This document shows, piece by piece, positions 28,121-36,275 of a stretch of DNA of 64,000 bases (its first letter is position 1; each line of letters starts with the position of its first letter). The notes beneath the pieces were generated by a model that did not search any database, was not told the origin of the DNA, and was given only the letters and a program-made list of their open reading frames with translations. Both the position numbers and the translations under genes were made by a program. Where the stretch lies: the NCBI RefSeq assembly GCF_014062345.1, contig NZ_JACGLS010000006.1, positions 1 through 64,000 on the forward strand. Reading direction: 5' to 3'. This DNA is from Tenacibaculum pelagium. GTDB lineage: Bacteria > Bacteroidota > Bacteroidia > Flavobacteriales > Flavobacteriaceae.

Positions 28121-28693
28121 TTACTTATTAAACCAGTTTTTTTCCATACAATTTCTTAGCTGAGTTCTCGCTCTATGAATGATAACCCATAGGTTCGACG
28201 GAGTGATGTCTAGTTCCTTACAAATTTCCTCAGTTTCAAACTCTTGAATCGTTTTCATCCTAAAAACCATAGCATATTTTTCAGGAAGAGCATCGATACA
28301 TTTGTCTATTTGAGATTTTAATTCTCTGTTTTCAATAGTTTTCTCAGCTTCATTGTTCCAAGATTGAGGGACTCTTTCTTCAATCCAACTACCTTCATTT
28401 TCACCATTGTCATAAAAGTTCATTCTAACTTCGGCTTGTCCTTTTTTAGAATTTATTTTTCGGTAATGATCAATTATCTTTCTTTTTAAAATAGAAACCA
28501 ACCAAGTTCTTTCAGTTGATTTTCCTTGAAAATTTTTTGCAGATTTTAATCCAGCAAAAAAAGTTTCTTGCACTAAATCTTTGGCGATATTAGAATCATT
28601 TACACGAACTACGGCATAATTAAATAAATAATCAGCATAGTCATCAACCCATTTATTTGGTGATAAATTATTGGAGTTATTAGTTTGGTTCAT
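28121..28693 (-). CDS. ECF RNA polymerase sigma factor
   Basis: A 190-residue sigma-70-family factor with region 2 (about 15-85; YLFNYAVVRVNDSNIAKDLVQETFFAGLKS ordering, cut here to its landmarks) and region 4 (about 120-185; ALPEKYAMVFRMKTIQ and the ELDITPSNLWVIIHRARTQL helix-turn-helix). The DLVQETFF and RTWLVSILKRKIIDHYR landmarks are typical of the flavobacterial ECF group. It should direct RNA polymerase to a small regulon. It is the third gene of an operon with an NTF2-like and a PD40 protein upstream and a ZAS-like protein downstream. Confidence 0.9.
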   Translation of the reverse strand: MNQTNNSNNLSPNKWVDDYADYLFNYAVVRVNDSNIAKDLVQETFFAGLKSAKNFQGKSTERTWLVSILKRKIIDHYRKINSKKGQAEVRMNFYDNGENEGSWIEERVPQSWNNEAEKTIENRELKSQIDKCIDALPEKYAMVFRMKTIQEFETEEICKELDITPSNLWVIIHRARTQLRNCMEKNWFNK

Positions 28694-28708
28694 TATGCCA
28701 AATATAAA

Positions 28709-29632
28709 CTATTTTTTATTGAAAGAGCTTCTGTATATTCTACTTAATCCATTTGGATTAGTATTTATATAATCAATTATTTCTTCAAGGTTTTTTCTTT
28801 TTTTGAAATTTTTCGGAATTGAGCTTTTATTTGTTGTAAAATATAGAACGTTGTTATTAATATCAACAAAAGGACAGTAATCTAGCTTTTTTGAATTGAT
28901 ATCTACATCTAAATGCTCAGCAGGTAACCAATTATTGTTTTTATCTTTTCTGCTAATGTATAAATCACCGCGTCCTAAATCATCTTTTCGTCCATAAGAA
29001 GTAAAAATTATAAAACTTTCATCTGGAGCAACAAAAGCATTGAACTCATACTTTTTTGAATTTACAGCAGAGCTTAAAGATGTAGGTTTAGTATAGCTTC
29101 CATTAATAAATCTACTCACATAGATATCCTCTTTTCCTTTTGAATTTTCATATTGAGCAGTAAAAAATAAATCTCCAGTATTGTTTACTGACGGATAAAA
29201 CTCATCGGCAGAAGTATTAATTATTTGTCCTATGTTTTTTGGATTAGACCATTTATCATTTTTAGATTTTCTAGTAACATACCATATATCTATGTCTTTT
29301 TTAATTTCGGAAGAAGTATTGTTTTTTCTATTAGAAGCGAAGAATAATTTTAAGCCATCTGGAGATAAAAAAGGCTCTAAGTCTTTATGCTGCCCAGAAA
29401 AACTTACCTCTTTTGGTGCAGTCCATTTATCATTTATTTTTTTTGAATAAGCGATAAAAGAATACTCTTTAGCATAACTTTCTATAGTAAAATAGAATTC
29501 ATCTTGATTTTTAGCCATTGAAAAATCTCTAACATTAGGAAGGTCTTTAAATAATTCGGGTAAAAACATTTCTGCTTTTTGAGCAAAACCAAATTGAGAT
29601 AATAGTAAAATATAAAAAAAACACTTTTTCAT
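28709..29632 (-). CDS. Exported PD40/WD40-like beta-propeller protein
   Basis: A 307-residue protein with a signal peptide (1-17, GFA before QKAEM). It is made of PD40-type repeats (about six) with recurring motifs such as FLSPDGLKLFFASNR, YPSVNNTGDLFFTAQYE and FVAPDESFIIFTSYG, as in TolB-like propellers. It probably sits in the periplasm or outside and binds a protein or glycan; no catalytic residues are evident. It lies 2 nt after the NTF2-like gene and 15 nt before the ECF sigma gene, so all are co-transcribed. It could be a sensor or effector in that system. Confidence 0.85.
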   Translation of the reverse strand: MKKCFFYILLLSQFGFAQKAEMFLPELFKDLPNVRDFSMAKNQDEFYFTIESYAKEYSFIAYSKKINDKWTAPKEVSFSGQHKDLEPFLSPDGLKLFFASNRKNNTSSEIKKDIDIWYVTRKSKNDKWSNPKNIGQIINTSADEFYPSVNNTGDLFFTAQYENSKGKEDIYVSRFINGSYTKPTSLSSAVNSKKYEFNAFVAPDESFIIFTSYGRKDDLGRGDLYISRKDKNNNWLPAEHLDVDINSKKLDYCPFVDINNNVLYFTTNKSSIPKNFKKRKNLEEIIDYINTNPNGLSRIYRSSFNKK

Positions 29633-29634
29633 TT

Positions 29635-30108
29635 TTAGTTTTTATAAGCTTTACAATTACTTCTACTTCTCATATCTACTAAATAAATAATTTCCCATTT
29701 CCCATTGTTGTTAAATAACTGAAAAGAGTTTGCTCCACAATGACTAAACTTATCGTTTAAATAGAATTCATAAGGGGTCCAAACTGAAGCAAGATTACCA
29801 TCGATATGGATATTCCATGATAATAATTTTTCAAAATAAGTATGCTCAGGTTTTTTATTAGCAATTCCCGTTAAAACTTTTTCTTTACTCTCAGTAACCA
29901 ATCTTTTTTCACCTTTTTTATTGGTGAAAGTAGTTTGCATTTTTATTGTTGGGTGTAGTGTAGAGCTTACAATTGTACTATCACCTTTGTGTAATCCTTC
30001 GAAAAAAGTTTCAATAGTATTTTTTATTGCTTTTTTATCATTCTTGTCTTGTGCATTAACAACAGTAGTAAGAACTAAAACAATGAGAAGAGTAATTATT
30101 TTATGCAT
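29635..30108 (-). CDS. Exported NTF2-like (Lumazine_bd_2-type) protein
   Basis: A 157-residue protein with a signal peptide (1-19, VNA before QDKND) and an NTF2-like fold: an N-terminal helix (DDKKAIKNTIETFFEGLHKGD pattern), then strands with SWNIHIDGNLASVWTPYEFYL and NGKWEIIYLVDMRS. Such proteins bind small molecules or act as simple enzymes; no catalytic set can be named. It is the first gene of the ECF operon. Its two extra cysteines (NDKFSHCGAN and SNCKAY) could form a disulfide in the periplasm. Confidence 0.85.
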   Translation of the reverse strand: MHKIITLLIVLVLTTVVNAQDKNDKKAIKNTIETFFEGLHKGDSTIVSSTLHPTIKMQTTFTNKKGEKRLVTESKEKVLTGIANKKPEHTYFEKLLSWNIHIDGNLASVWTPYEFYLNDKFSHCGANSFQLFNNNGKWEIIYLVDMRSRSNCKAYKN

Positions 30109-30275
30109 GGTAGTTAGATTTAAAAAGTAAAGCTATTAAAAAAGAGAGTTTCTAAACTATAATTAACAGAAGATTAACGACTTTTATACATGGAACTAAA
30201 GTGTTCGTAACTTCTATTTTTAAATTAAATCAATAGAATAAATCCGTATTTTTACAATTCAGAAAATTATAAATA

Positions 30276-31094
30276 ATGTCAGTAGCAAAAAAACAATATA
30301 AAAGAGTTACCACTAAGTCATTAGTAGAAATGAAAGCGAATGGAGAAAAGATTTCCATGTTAACAGCTTACGATTATACGATGGCAAAAATTGTAGACGG
30401 AGCGGGAATTGATGTGATTTTAGTTGGTGATTCTGCATCAAATGTTATGGCAGGTCATGAAACTACATTGCCTATTACATTAGATCAAATGATTTATCAC
30501 GCAAGTTCTGTAATACGTGCTATTGAGCGTTGTTTAGTAGTGGTAGATTTACCTTTTGGAACGTATCAAGGTAATTCTAAAAGCGCTTTAGATTCAGCAA
30601 TTAAAGTAATGAAAGAATCTGGAGGTCACGCAGTAAAACTAGAAGGAGGAAGCGAAATAGGAGAGTCAATTTCTAGAATCTTAACCGCTGGAATTCCAGT
30701 AATGGGTCATTTAGGATTAACGCCACAGTCAATATATAAATTCGGAACTTATACTGTTAGAGCTAAAGAAGAGGAGGAAGCAGAAAAACTATTAGAAGAT
30801 GCTAAATTGTTAGAGGAATTAGGTTGTTTTGCTTTGGTTTTAGAAAAAGTTCCTGCAGCTTTAGCACAAAAAGTTGCTGAGAGTTTAACGATTCCTGTTA
30901 TAGGTATTGGAGCGGGAGGAGGAGTAGACGGTCAAGTATTAGTAACACATGATATGTTAGGAATGACTCATGAATTTAATCCACGTTTTTTACGAAGGTA
31001 TTTAGATTTATATACAGAAATGACAGGAGCTTTTCAAAGTTATATAGCGGATGTAAAATCTCAAGATTTTCCAAACGAAAAAGAACAATATTAA
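30276..31094 (+). CDS. panB: 3-methyl-2-oxobutanoate hydroxymethyltransferase
   Basis: A 272-residue ketopantoate synthase of the pantothenate/CoA pathway. It transfers a hydroxymethyl group from methylenetetrahydrofolate to 2-oxoisovalerate. The family motifs are intact: [61 protein letters not shown] and [17 protein letters not shown]. The first residues [20 protein letters not shown] match flavobacterial homologues. A near-consensus -7 box (TATTTTTA at 30247-30254) lies 21 nt upstream. The next gene follows after 4 bp. Confidence 0.95.
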   Translation: MSVAKKQYKRVTTKSLVEMKANGEKISMLTAYDYTMAKIVDGAGIDVILVGDSASNVMAGHETTLPITLDQMIYHASSVIRAIERCLVVVDLPFGTYQGNSKSALDSAIKVMKESGGHAVKLEGGSEIGESISRILTAGIPVMGHLGLTPQSIYKFGTYTVRAKEEEEAEKLLEDAKLLEELGCFALVLEKVPAALAQKVAESLTIPVIGIGAGGGVDGQVLVTHDMLGMTHEFNPRFLRRYLDLYTEMTGAFQSYIADVKSQDFPNEKEQY

Positions 31095-31098
31095 AAAT

Positions 31099-31509
31099 AT
31101 GTTTAAAAAAATAGGTATAAAAGGATTACCTGTTTATGTAATTTTATATAAAAACAGAGTAAAGATTTTTCGTTTAGATACAGGTAAGTATATAGAAAAA
31201 ATAGCTCAAAAACCCTTTTCAAATAATAGAGTATTGTTTGGTGATTTTCAAGAAGGAGAAAGATTGGTAAAAGAAATAGTTTCTGAATTAGTGAAAGGTG
31301 ATAATTATTTAATATCACCATCTTTGCTGATGCTTTTGCAACAAGCAGAAATGAAAGAGGGAGGTTTAACTGAAGTGGAAAAAAGGGCGCTTATTGATTC
31401 TTCAAGGCATATGAATGCAAAAGAAGTGTATTTATACTTAGGAGATGAAGAGTTAACATTAAAAGAAGCAAAATCTAAAATTGAAAATAAAGTAGCTATA
31501 AGTTACTAA
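31099..31509 (+). CDS. Small MreB-subdomain-like protein
   Basis: A 136-residue protein with no signal peptide or membrane segment. Residues 48-112 can be aligned by eye with MreB subdomain I: GDFQEGERLVKEIVSELV matches the MreB segment ADFFVTEKMLQHFIKQV, TEVEKRALIDSS (91-102) matches TQVERRAIRESA, and AKEVYL (107-112) matches AREVFL. The actin phosphate-1 loop (DxGT), phosphate-2 and adenosine motifs are absent, so it cannot be a full nucleotide-binding actin. It starts 4 bp after panB and is probably co-transcribed. A role as MreB partner or degenerate MreB is possible but inferred. Confidence 0.75.
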   Translation: MFKKIGIKGLPVYVILYKNRVKIFRLDTGKYIEKIAQKPFSNNRVLFGDFQEGERLVKEIVSELVKGDNYLISPSLLMLLQQAEMKEGGLTEVEKRALIDSSRHMNAKEVYLYLGDEELTLKEAKSKIENKVAISY

Positions 31510-31529
31510 GTCTAAAAAGATTTTAATTA

Positions 31530-32468
31530 ATGAAAATACTTCACATAGACTCAAATCACTTTTTATTAATAAACGAACTTTCTAATTTAGGATTTCAAAA
31601 TGATGAAGATTACACCTCTTCAAAAGAAGAGGTAGAAGCTAAAATTCATCAATATGATGGAATTATTATTAGAAGTAGATTTACGATTGATAAACAGTTT
31701 TTAGATAAAGCAACAAATCTTAAGTTTATAGGAAGGGTAGGTGCTGGTTTAGAAAATATAGATTGTGAATACGCTAAAGAAAAAGGAGTGTATTTAATTT
31801 CTTCACCAGAAGGAAATAGAAATGCTGTAGGTGAACATTCTTTGGGGATGTTATTATCGCTTTTTAATAAACTAAATAAAGCAGATTTAGAAGTAAGAAG
31901 CGGAAAATGGCTTCGTGAAGAAAATCGCGGAATTGAATTAGACGGAAAAACAGTTGGTTTAATAGGTTATGGTAATATGGGGAAATCCTTTGCTAAAAAA
32001 CTTCGTGGATTTGATGTTGAAGTTCTATGTTACGATATAAAACCAAATGTAGGTGATGAAAATTGTAAACAAGTTTCTTTACAAGAGTTACAAGAAAGAG
32101 CAGATGTTTTAAGTCTACACACTCCTCAAACTGAATTAACAAAAAATATGGTAAATGATAAGTTTATTAATCAATTTAAAAAGTCTTTTTGGTTGATTAA
32201 TACAGCAAGAGGGAAATCGGTTGTTACTTTAGATTTAGTTGAAGCATTAAAATCTAATAAAGTTTTAGGAGCTGGTTTAGATGTATTAGAATATGAGAAA
32301 AAATCTTTCGAGAATTTATTTACAAATCAAGAAATACCAGAAGCATTTCAATATTTAATTAATGCTGATAATGTGATTTTATCTCCGCATGTAGCTGGTT
32401 GGACTGTTGAAAGTAAACAAAAGTTAGCTCAGACCATTGTAGATAAAATCAAAGCAAAATTTTGTTAA
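31530..32468 (+). CDS. NAD-dependent D-2-hydroxyacid dehydrogenase
   Basis: A 312-residue enzyme of the phosphoglycerate dehydrogenase-like family. It has an N-terminal substrate domain (1-100), the NAD-binding Rossmann motif GLIGYGNMGKSFAKKL, the catalytic arginine in INTARGKSVV, and the catalytic histidine in LSPHVAGWT. It oxidises or reduces a 2-hydroxyacid/2-oxoacid; the exact substrate cannot be read. It lacks the ACT domain of classical SerA, so serine synthesis is possible but not certain. The three small genes that follow run on the same strand with short gaps. Confidence 0.9.
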   Translation: MKILHIDSNHFLLINELSNLGFQNDEDYTSSKEEVEAKIHQYDGIIIRSRFTIDKQFLDKATNLKFIGRVGAGLENIDCEYAKEKGVYLISSPEGNRNAVGEHSLGMLLSLFNKLNKADLEVRSGKWLREENRGIELDGKTVGLIGYGNMGKSFAKKLRGFDVEVLCYDIKPNVGDENCKQVSLQELQERADVLSLHTPQTELTKNMVNDKFINQFKKSFWLINTARGKSVVTLDLVEALKSNKVLGAGLDVLEYEKKSFENLFTNQEIPEAFQYLINADNVILSPHVAGWTVESKQKLAQTIVDKIKAKFC

Positions 32469-32492
32469 CTTTATATTCTAAAACCATTCAAA

Positions 32493-32951
32493 ATGAAATA
32501 CGAAGCTAATTCTCCTGAAGATTATATTGCACAAGTTCCAGAAGAGCGTCAAGCTATAATGGAAAAATTAAGGGATACAATTAAAGATAATTTACCTAAA
32601 GGTTTCGAAGAAGGTATGAATTATAACATGATTGGTTATTATGTACCACATTCTATATATCCAGATGGTTACCATTGCGATACAAGTTTGCCTTTGCCCT
32701 TTATGAATATTGCTTCACAGAAGAATTCTATTAATTTATACCATAGTGGAATTTATGCAAAGAAAGAATTATTAGATTGGTTTGTTGCAGAATATCCTAA
32801 ATATAGTAAGCGAAAATTAGACATGGGTAAAAGTTGCATCCGTTTTAAAAAGATCGAAGAAATCCCGATGGATTTAATAGCTGATTTATGCAAGAAAATG
32901 ACTGTAGAAGAATGGATTGAAATTTATGAAACTAATGTAAAGAAGAAATAG
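32493..32951 (+). CDS. DUF1801 (YdhG-like) domain protein
   Basis: A 152-residue cytoplasmic protein of the DUF1801 family, with the landmarks YIAQVPEERQAIMEKLRDTI, GFEEGMNYNMIGYYVP and KLDMGKSCIRFKKIEEIP. The fold is alpha/beta and related to frataxin-like domains; the biochemical role is unknown. It abuts the next gene directly: the stop TAG is followed by the GTG start of the VOC protein with no gap, so the two are translationally coupled. Confidence 0.88.
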   Translation: MKYEANSPEDYIAQVPEERQAIMEKLRDTIKDNLPKGFEEGMNYNMIGYYVPHSIYPDGYHCDTSLPLPFMNIASQKNSINLYHSGIYAKKELLDWFVAEYPKYSKRKLDMGKSCIRFKKIEEIPMDLIADLCKKMTVEEWIEIYETNVKKK

Positions 32952-33344
32952 GTGAAGAAGAAAGGTAAAGTAACAGGTATTGGAGGAGTATTTTTTAAAA
33001 CAGATGATGTAAAAGCTACAAAAGACTGGTATAAAGACAATCTAGGGTTTAATACCGATGATTGGGGTTGTACTTTTTGGTGGAAAGATAAAGAAGGAAA
33101 AAAAGCATCTACACAATGGAGTCCGTTTACAAAAGATACTAACTATTTCGCACCTTCTAAAAAAGACTTTATGTTTAACTACCGTGTAGAAAATTTAGTT
33201 GAATTACTTGATGAGTTGAAAGATAAAGGAGTTAATGTAATGGATAAAGTTGAAGAATATGATTACGGTAAATTTGGTTGGATTGTTGATTTAGATGGGA
33301 ATAAAATTGAATTGTGGGAGCCAAAAGACGAAGCTTTTTTATAA
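32952..33344 (+). CDS. VOC family protein (glyoxalase-like)
   Basis: A 130-residue protein of the vicinal oxygen chelate fold: two beta-alpha-beta3 units, with GVFFKTDDVKATKDWYKDNLGF at the start and GKFGWIVDLDGNKIELWEP at the end. The last motif holds the Glu typical of metal-binding VOC enzymes. I used the GTG at 32952, directly after the stop of the previous gene, since MKKKGKVTGIGG fits homologues. Substrate unknown; such proteins are often fosfomycin or bleomycin resistance relatives or isomerases, but nothing here supports resistance. Confidence 0.87.
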   Translation: MKKKGKVTGIGGVFFKTDDVKATKDWYKDNLGFNTDDWGCTFWWKDKEGKKASTQWSPFTKDTNYFAPSKKDFMFNYRVENLVELLDELKDKGVNVMDKVEEYDYGKFGWIVDLDGNKIELWEPKDEAFL

Positions 33345-33376
33345 ATTTATAGCCAACTATTATTAAAAACAAAAAA

Positions 33377-33670
33377 ATGAATGTAATTGATGAAAACGGG
33401 AACCCAGTTCCAAATCAAGAAAGTAAAAGAGTTTTAGCTGGTGTTTTAGCAATCTTATTAGGTGGATTTGGAGTGCATAAATTTATTTTAGGCTATACTA
33501 AAGAAGGAATAGTAACTTTAGTATTAACAATCGTATTATCTATTATAACTTGTGGTATTTTTTCAGGAGTAATGTGGTTGGTTAGCTTAATTGAAGGGAT
33601 CATTTACTTAACTAAATCAGATGAAGAGTTTGTATATACATATCAAACAAATCAAAGAGGTTGGTTTTAG
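33377..33670 (+). CDS. TM2-domain membrane protein
   Basis: A 97-residue inner-membrane protein with the TM2 domain: two hydrophobic helices around GVLAILLGGFGVHKFILGYTKEG and the second LTIVLSIITCGIFSGVMWLVSLIEGI, with the conserved GxFGxHxFYLG-like motif (GGFGVHKFILG). Function of bacterial TM2 proteins is unknown. It has a short polar N-terminus and C-terminus. It lies 30 bp before a gene for a repetitive helical protein, on the same strand. Confidence 0.9.
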   Translation: MNVIDENGNPVPNQESKRVLAGVLAILLGGFGVHKFILGYTKEGIVTLVLTIVLSIITCGIFSGVMWLVSLIEGIIYLTKSDEEFVYTYQTNQRGWF

Positions 33671-33700
33671 ATTAAATAACTAACATAAAATTAAAATAAA

Positions 33701-34078
33701 ATGGCAGAAGAAAATAAAGAGTTTAAAGATAATTTAAACGATGGTTTAGATAAAGCTAAAGAAGTTATGGATAACGTAACAGAGAAAGCGTCTGAAATGG
33801 CTGGTGAAGCTGGAGAGCATATCGTTGATGCTGTTGAAGATGTAAAAGAGAAAGTTAGTGAGATGATGTCTGATGAATCTGTAGAGAAAATAAAAGCAAA
33901 AGCGAGTGAACTTGCAGACGAAGCAAAAGAAGTTATGGATAATGTAACAGAAAAAGCATCTGAATTGGCAGGAGAAGCTGGTGAGCATCTAGTAGATTTT
34001 GCTGAAGATGTTCAAGAAGAGGCGGAAGAGGTAGTTCAGAAAAGTAAAAGCTTTTTTCAAAGATTATTTGGAAAATAG
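33701..34078 (+). CDS. Repetitive amphipathic-helix protein, LEA/apolipoprotein-like
   Basis: A 125-residue, highly charged protein predicted almost all helical. It holds an internal duplication: the block AKEVMDNVTEKASEMAGEAG followed by EHIVDAVEDV recurs nearly unchanged as AKEVMDNVTEKASELAGEAG followed by EHLVDFAEDV. The pattern resembles LEA or apolipoprotein-type amphipathic 11-mers. The end FFQRLFGK is aromatic and basic and could touch membranes. There is no signal peptide. A desiccation, osmotic or membrane-stress role is a guess. A strong terminator follows. Confidence 0.8.
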   Translation: MAEENKEFKDNLNDGLDKAKEVMDNVTEKASEMAGEAGEHIVDAVEDVKEKVSEMMSDESVEKIKAKASELADEAKEVMDNVTEKASELAGEAGEHLVDFAEDVQEEAEEVVQKSKSFFQRLFGK

Positions 34079-34092
34079 TTAAGCTCAAAAAT

Positions 34093-34121
34093 AAAAAAAG
34101 CGCCTCTTTGGCGCTTTTTTT
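34093..34121. terminator. Bidirectional terminator between convergent genes
   Basis: AGCGCC / GGCGCT stem (loop TCTTT), extended by A/T runs on both sides. It overlaps the last bases of the JmjC-like gene on the minus strand. Confidence 0.85.
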
Positions 34122-34989
34122 ATGCAATATTGTTTGCTTTATTTGTTTTTGTAATGGCTTGTTCGTTTTTCCAATCAATCCATTTTTGACCTTTTATACG
34201 TCGCATTACATTATCAATAGTACGCATAATAAATACATTATAAATTGCTTTTCCTAAATTTTTAGGGTTTCGAGCAATGGCACGTAAACTCATAGAAAAA
34301 CCTGGCGTTAAATAACGCATATAATGCCAATAACCTTCTGGCATATATAAAACGTTCCCGTGTTCTAGTTCAGCAATATAACCTTTAGCCTTTTTAAGAG
34401 CTGGCCATTTATCAAAATCAGGATCTGCAAAATTAATATCTTCTCTAGTTATTAAAGAATGTGGAATTTTATATAAATATTTATTTTGCTTCTGATCAAA
34501 TAAAATAACCTGTTTCTTTCCTTCAAAATGGAAGTGAAAAATATTAGCTAAATCAATATCATAATGCATAAAGGTATACGAGTCTGTACCACCAAAAAAT
34601 AACATTGGTAAGCCCTTCATTAAACGTAAACCAAAATCTGGAAACTTAAAATCTTTTTGTAAAATAGGAACCTCTTTTAAAACATTCCATAAGAAAATAC
34701 GGAACTTAGTAGGTTCACGTTTTAACAAGTCTACATACTCACTCATTTTCATAGTAGCATGTGGCTCGTTAAATCCATCTTTATAATCCACAGGTCTATC
34801 GTCATATAAAGGTACAGTTTTATCGCCTGCTACTTCTTTCATATAATCTAAAGACCATTTAGAATATGCTGGCCAATCCTCAATGAAACGCTCGATAACC
34901 ACTGGTTTTTGTGGTTTAAAGTAATTTTTGATAAAGTCTTCTTTGGTAATGGTTTCAACTCTATCTATTTGTTGTAATTGTAATCCCAT
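34120..34989 (-). CDS. JmjC-like cupin protein (2-oxoglutarate/Fe(II) dioxygenase family)
   Basis: A 289-residue cupin-like protein of the JmjC/cupin_8 family. An iron-binding HxD (FMHYDID) and a distal His (MPEGYWHYMRY) complete the 2-His-1-carboxylate set, and the Lys/Tyr surroundings for 2-oxoglutarate are as usual. The N-terminus FIKNYFKPQKPVVIERF is typical. It likely hydroxylates a protein or small molecule in the cytoplasm; the target is unknown. It is a single gene: a terminator lies between it and bioB upstream. Confidence 0.88.
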   Translation of the reverse strand: MGLQLQQIDRVETITKEDFIKNYFKPQKPVVIERFIEDWPAYSKWSLDYMKEVAGDKTVPLYDDRPVDYKDGFNEPHATMKMSEYVDLLKREPTKFRIFLWNVLKEVPILQKDFKFPDFGLRLMKGLPMLFFGGTDSYTFMHYDIDLANIFHFHFEGKKQVILFDQKQNKYLYKIPHSLITREDINFADPDFDKWPALKKAKGYIAELEHGNVLYMPEGYWHYMRYLTPGFSMSLRAIARNPKNLGKAIYNVFIMRTIDNVMRRIKGQKWIDWKNEQAITKTNKANNIA

Positions 34990-35054
34990 ACGTCCAATTT
35001 TTCAAGAAGCAAAGTTAAGAAAATGTTAGGAAGTTTTATTCGATAGGTATTGTT

Positions 35055-35085
35055 AAAAAAAACACCCATCATTTCTGATGGGTGT
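35055..35085 (-). terminator. Terminator after bioB
   Basis: ACACCCATCA / TGATGGGTGT perfect 10-bp stem with a 4-nt loop; on the minus strand eight Ts follow. Confidence 0.88.
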
Positions 35086-35105
35086 CATATATGTTTTTAC
35101 TAAAC

Positions 35106-36209
35106 TTACGATTGTTTCCTTAATTCTAAAGCTTCTTGCTTTTTCTGCTCGTTACGATCAATTTTGTGTTCAGGTCTTGTCCATTTTGGTTTCTCTCCTA
35201 AAGCTTCAAACTGAGAATCTTTTGCTTCTACCGATTGTGGTTGCACCTTTTTAGTAAATGGTTTTTGCGGATTTAATCCTAACATTTCAAACATTTTCAT
35301 GTCTTCATTTACATCTGGATTTGGTGTAGTTAATAACTTATCTCCAGCAAAAATTGAATTTGCTCCAGCAAAGAAACACATGGCTTGTCCTTCTCTACTC
35401 ATTTGCGTTCTTCCAGCTGATAAACGTACTTGTGTTTCAGGTAAAACAATACGTGTAGTAGCTACCATACGAATCATGTCCCAAATTTCAACAGGTTTTT
35501 CATCCTCTAACGGAGTTCCTTCTACAGCAACTAAAGCGTTAATAGGAGTCGACTCTGGTTGAGGGTCTAAAGTTGATAAAGCTACTAACATACCTGCTCT
35601 ATCTTCAGCAGATTCTCCCATACCAATAATTCCTCCAGAACAAACAGTTACGTTTGTTTTACGAACATTATCAATAGTATCTAATCTATCTTGGAAACCA
35701 CGTGTAGAAATTACTTCTTTATAATATTCTTCAGAAGAATCTAAATTGTGATTATAGGCATATAAACCTGCTTCTGCTAAACGTTTGGCTTGATTTTCTG
35801 TAACCATTCCTAAAGTACAGCAAACCTCCATGTCAAGTTTATTAATGGTACGTACCATTTCTAATACTTGTTCAAATTCTGGTCCGTCTTTTACGTTTCT
35901 CCAAGAAGCTCCCATACACACACGAGAACTACCACCAGATTTTGCTCTTAAAGCTTGTGCTTTTACTTGTTGAACCGACATTAAATCGTTTCCTTCAATA
36001 TCTGTATGATAACGTGCTGCTTGTGGACAGTACCCACAATCTTCAGAACATCCACCAGTTTTTATTGATAATAATGTAGAAACTTGTACTACGTTCGGAT
36101 CGTGACTTTTTCTATGAATAGTAGCAGCTTCGTATAGAAGCTCCATCATAGGTTTGTTATATATTTCTAGAATTTCTTCTTTCGTCCAGTTATGTCTTAC
36201 TTCGCTCAT
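35106..36209 (-). CDS. bioB: Biotin synthase
   Basis: A 367-residue radical-SAM enzyme that inserts sulfur into dethiobiotin. The [4Fe-4S] motif C54-x3-C58-x2-C61 (CSEDCGYC) is intact, and the [2Fe-2S] ligand region CMGASWRNVKDG, CCTLGM and the Arg in RLSAGR are present. The C-terminal extension (about 330-367; charged, KKQEALELRKQS) is common in flavobacteria. It is monocistronic, upstream of a terminator, and separate from the bioF-bioD-bioA operon at 40010-43395. A near-consensus -7 box (TATTTTTA, 36239 to 36232) precedes it. Confidence 0.96.
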   Translation of the reverse strand: MSEVRHNWTKEEILEIYNKPMMELLYEAATIHRKSHDPNVVQVSTLLSIKTGGCSEDCGYCPQAARYHTDIEGNDLMSVQQVKAQALRAKSGGSSRVCMGASWRNVKDGPEFEQVLEMVRTINKLDMEVCCTLGMVTENQAKRLAEAGLYAYNHNLDSSEEYYKEVISTRGFQDRLDTIDNVRKTNVTVCSGGIIGMGESAEDRAGMLVALSTLDPQPESTPINALVAVEGTPLEDEKPVEIWDMIRMVATTRIVLPETQVRLSAGRTQMSREGQAMCFFAGANSIFAGDKLLTTPNPDVNEDMKMFEMLGLNPQKPFTKKVQPQSVEAKDSQFEALGEKPKWTRPEHKIDRNEQKKQEALELRKQS

Positions 36210-36232
36210 GAATTCAAGTTGTTTGTGGGGGT

Positions 36233-36267
36233 AAAAATAAAAAATTCCGCTACGAAAGCGGAATTTT
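36233..36267 (-). terminator. Terminator after the flotillin/NfeD operon
   Basis: AAAATTCCGCT / AGCGGAATTTT stem with a 5-nt loop; on the minus strand TTATTTTT follows. It overlaps the likely bioB promoter. Confidence 0.82.
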
Positions 36268-36275
36268 ATTAGTGT

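Noticed and set aside
33933..34178. Minus-strand frames opposite the helical repeat protein
   Set aside because: They mirror the repetitive gene and overlap the terminator; no start signals or protein features.
36210..36275. Biotin riboswitch or BirA operator before bioB
   Set aside because: The gap holds a terminator and a near-consensus -7 box; no recognisable BirA palindrome is seen.
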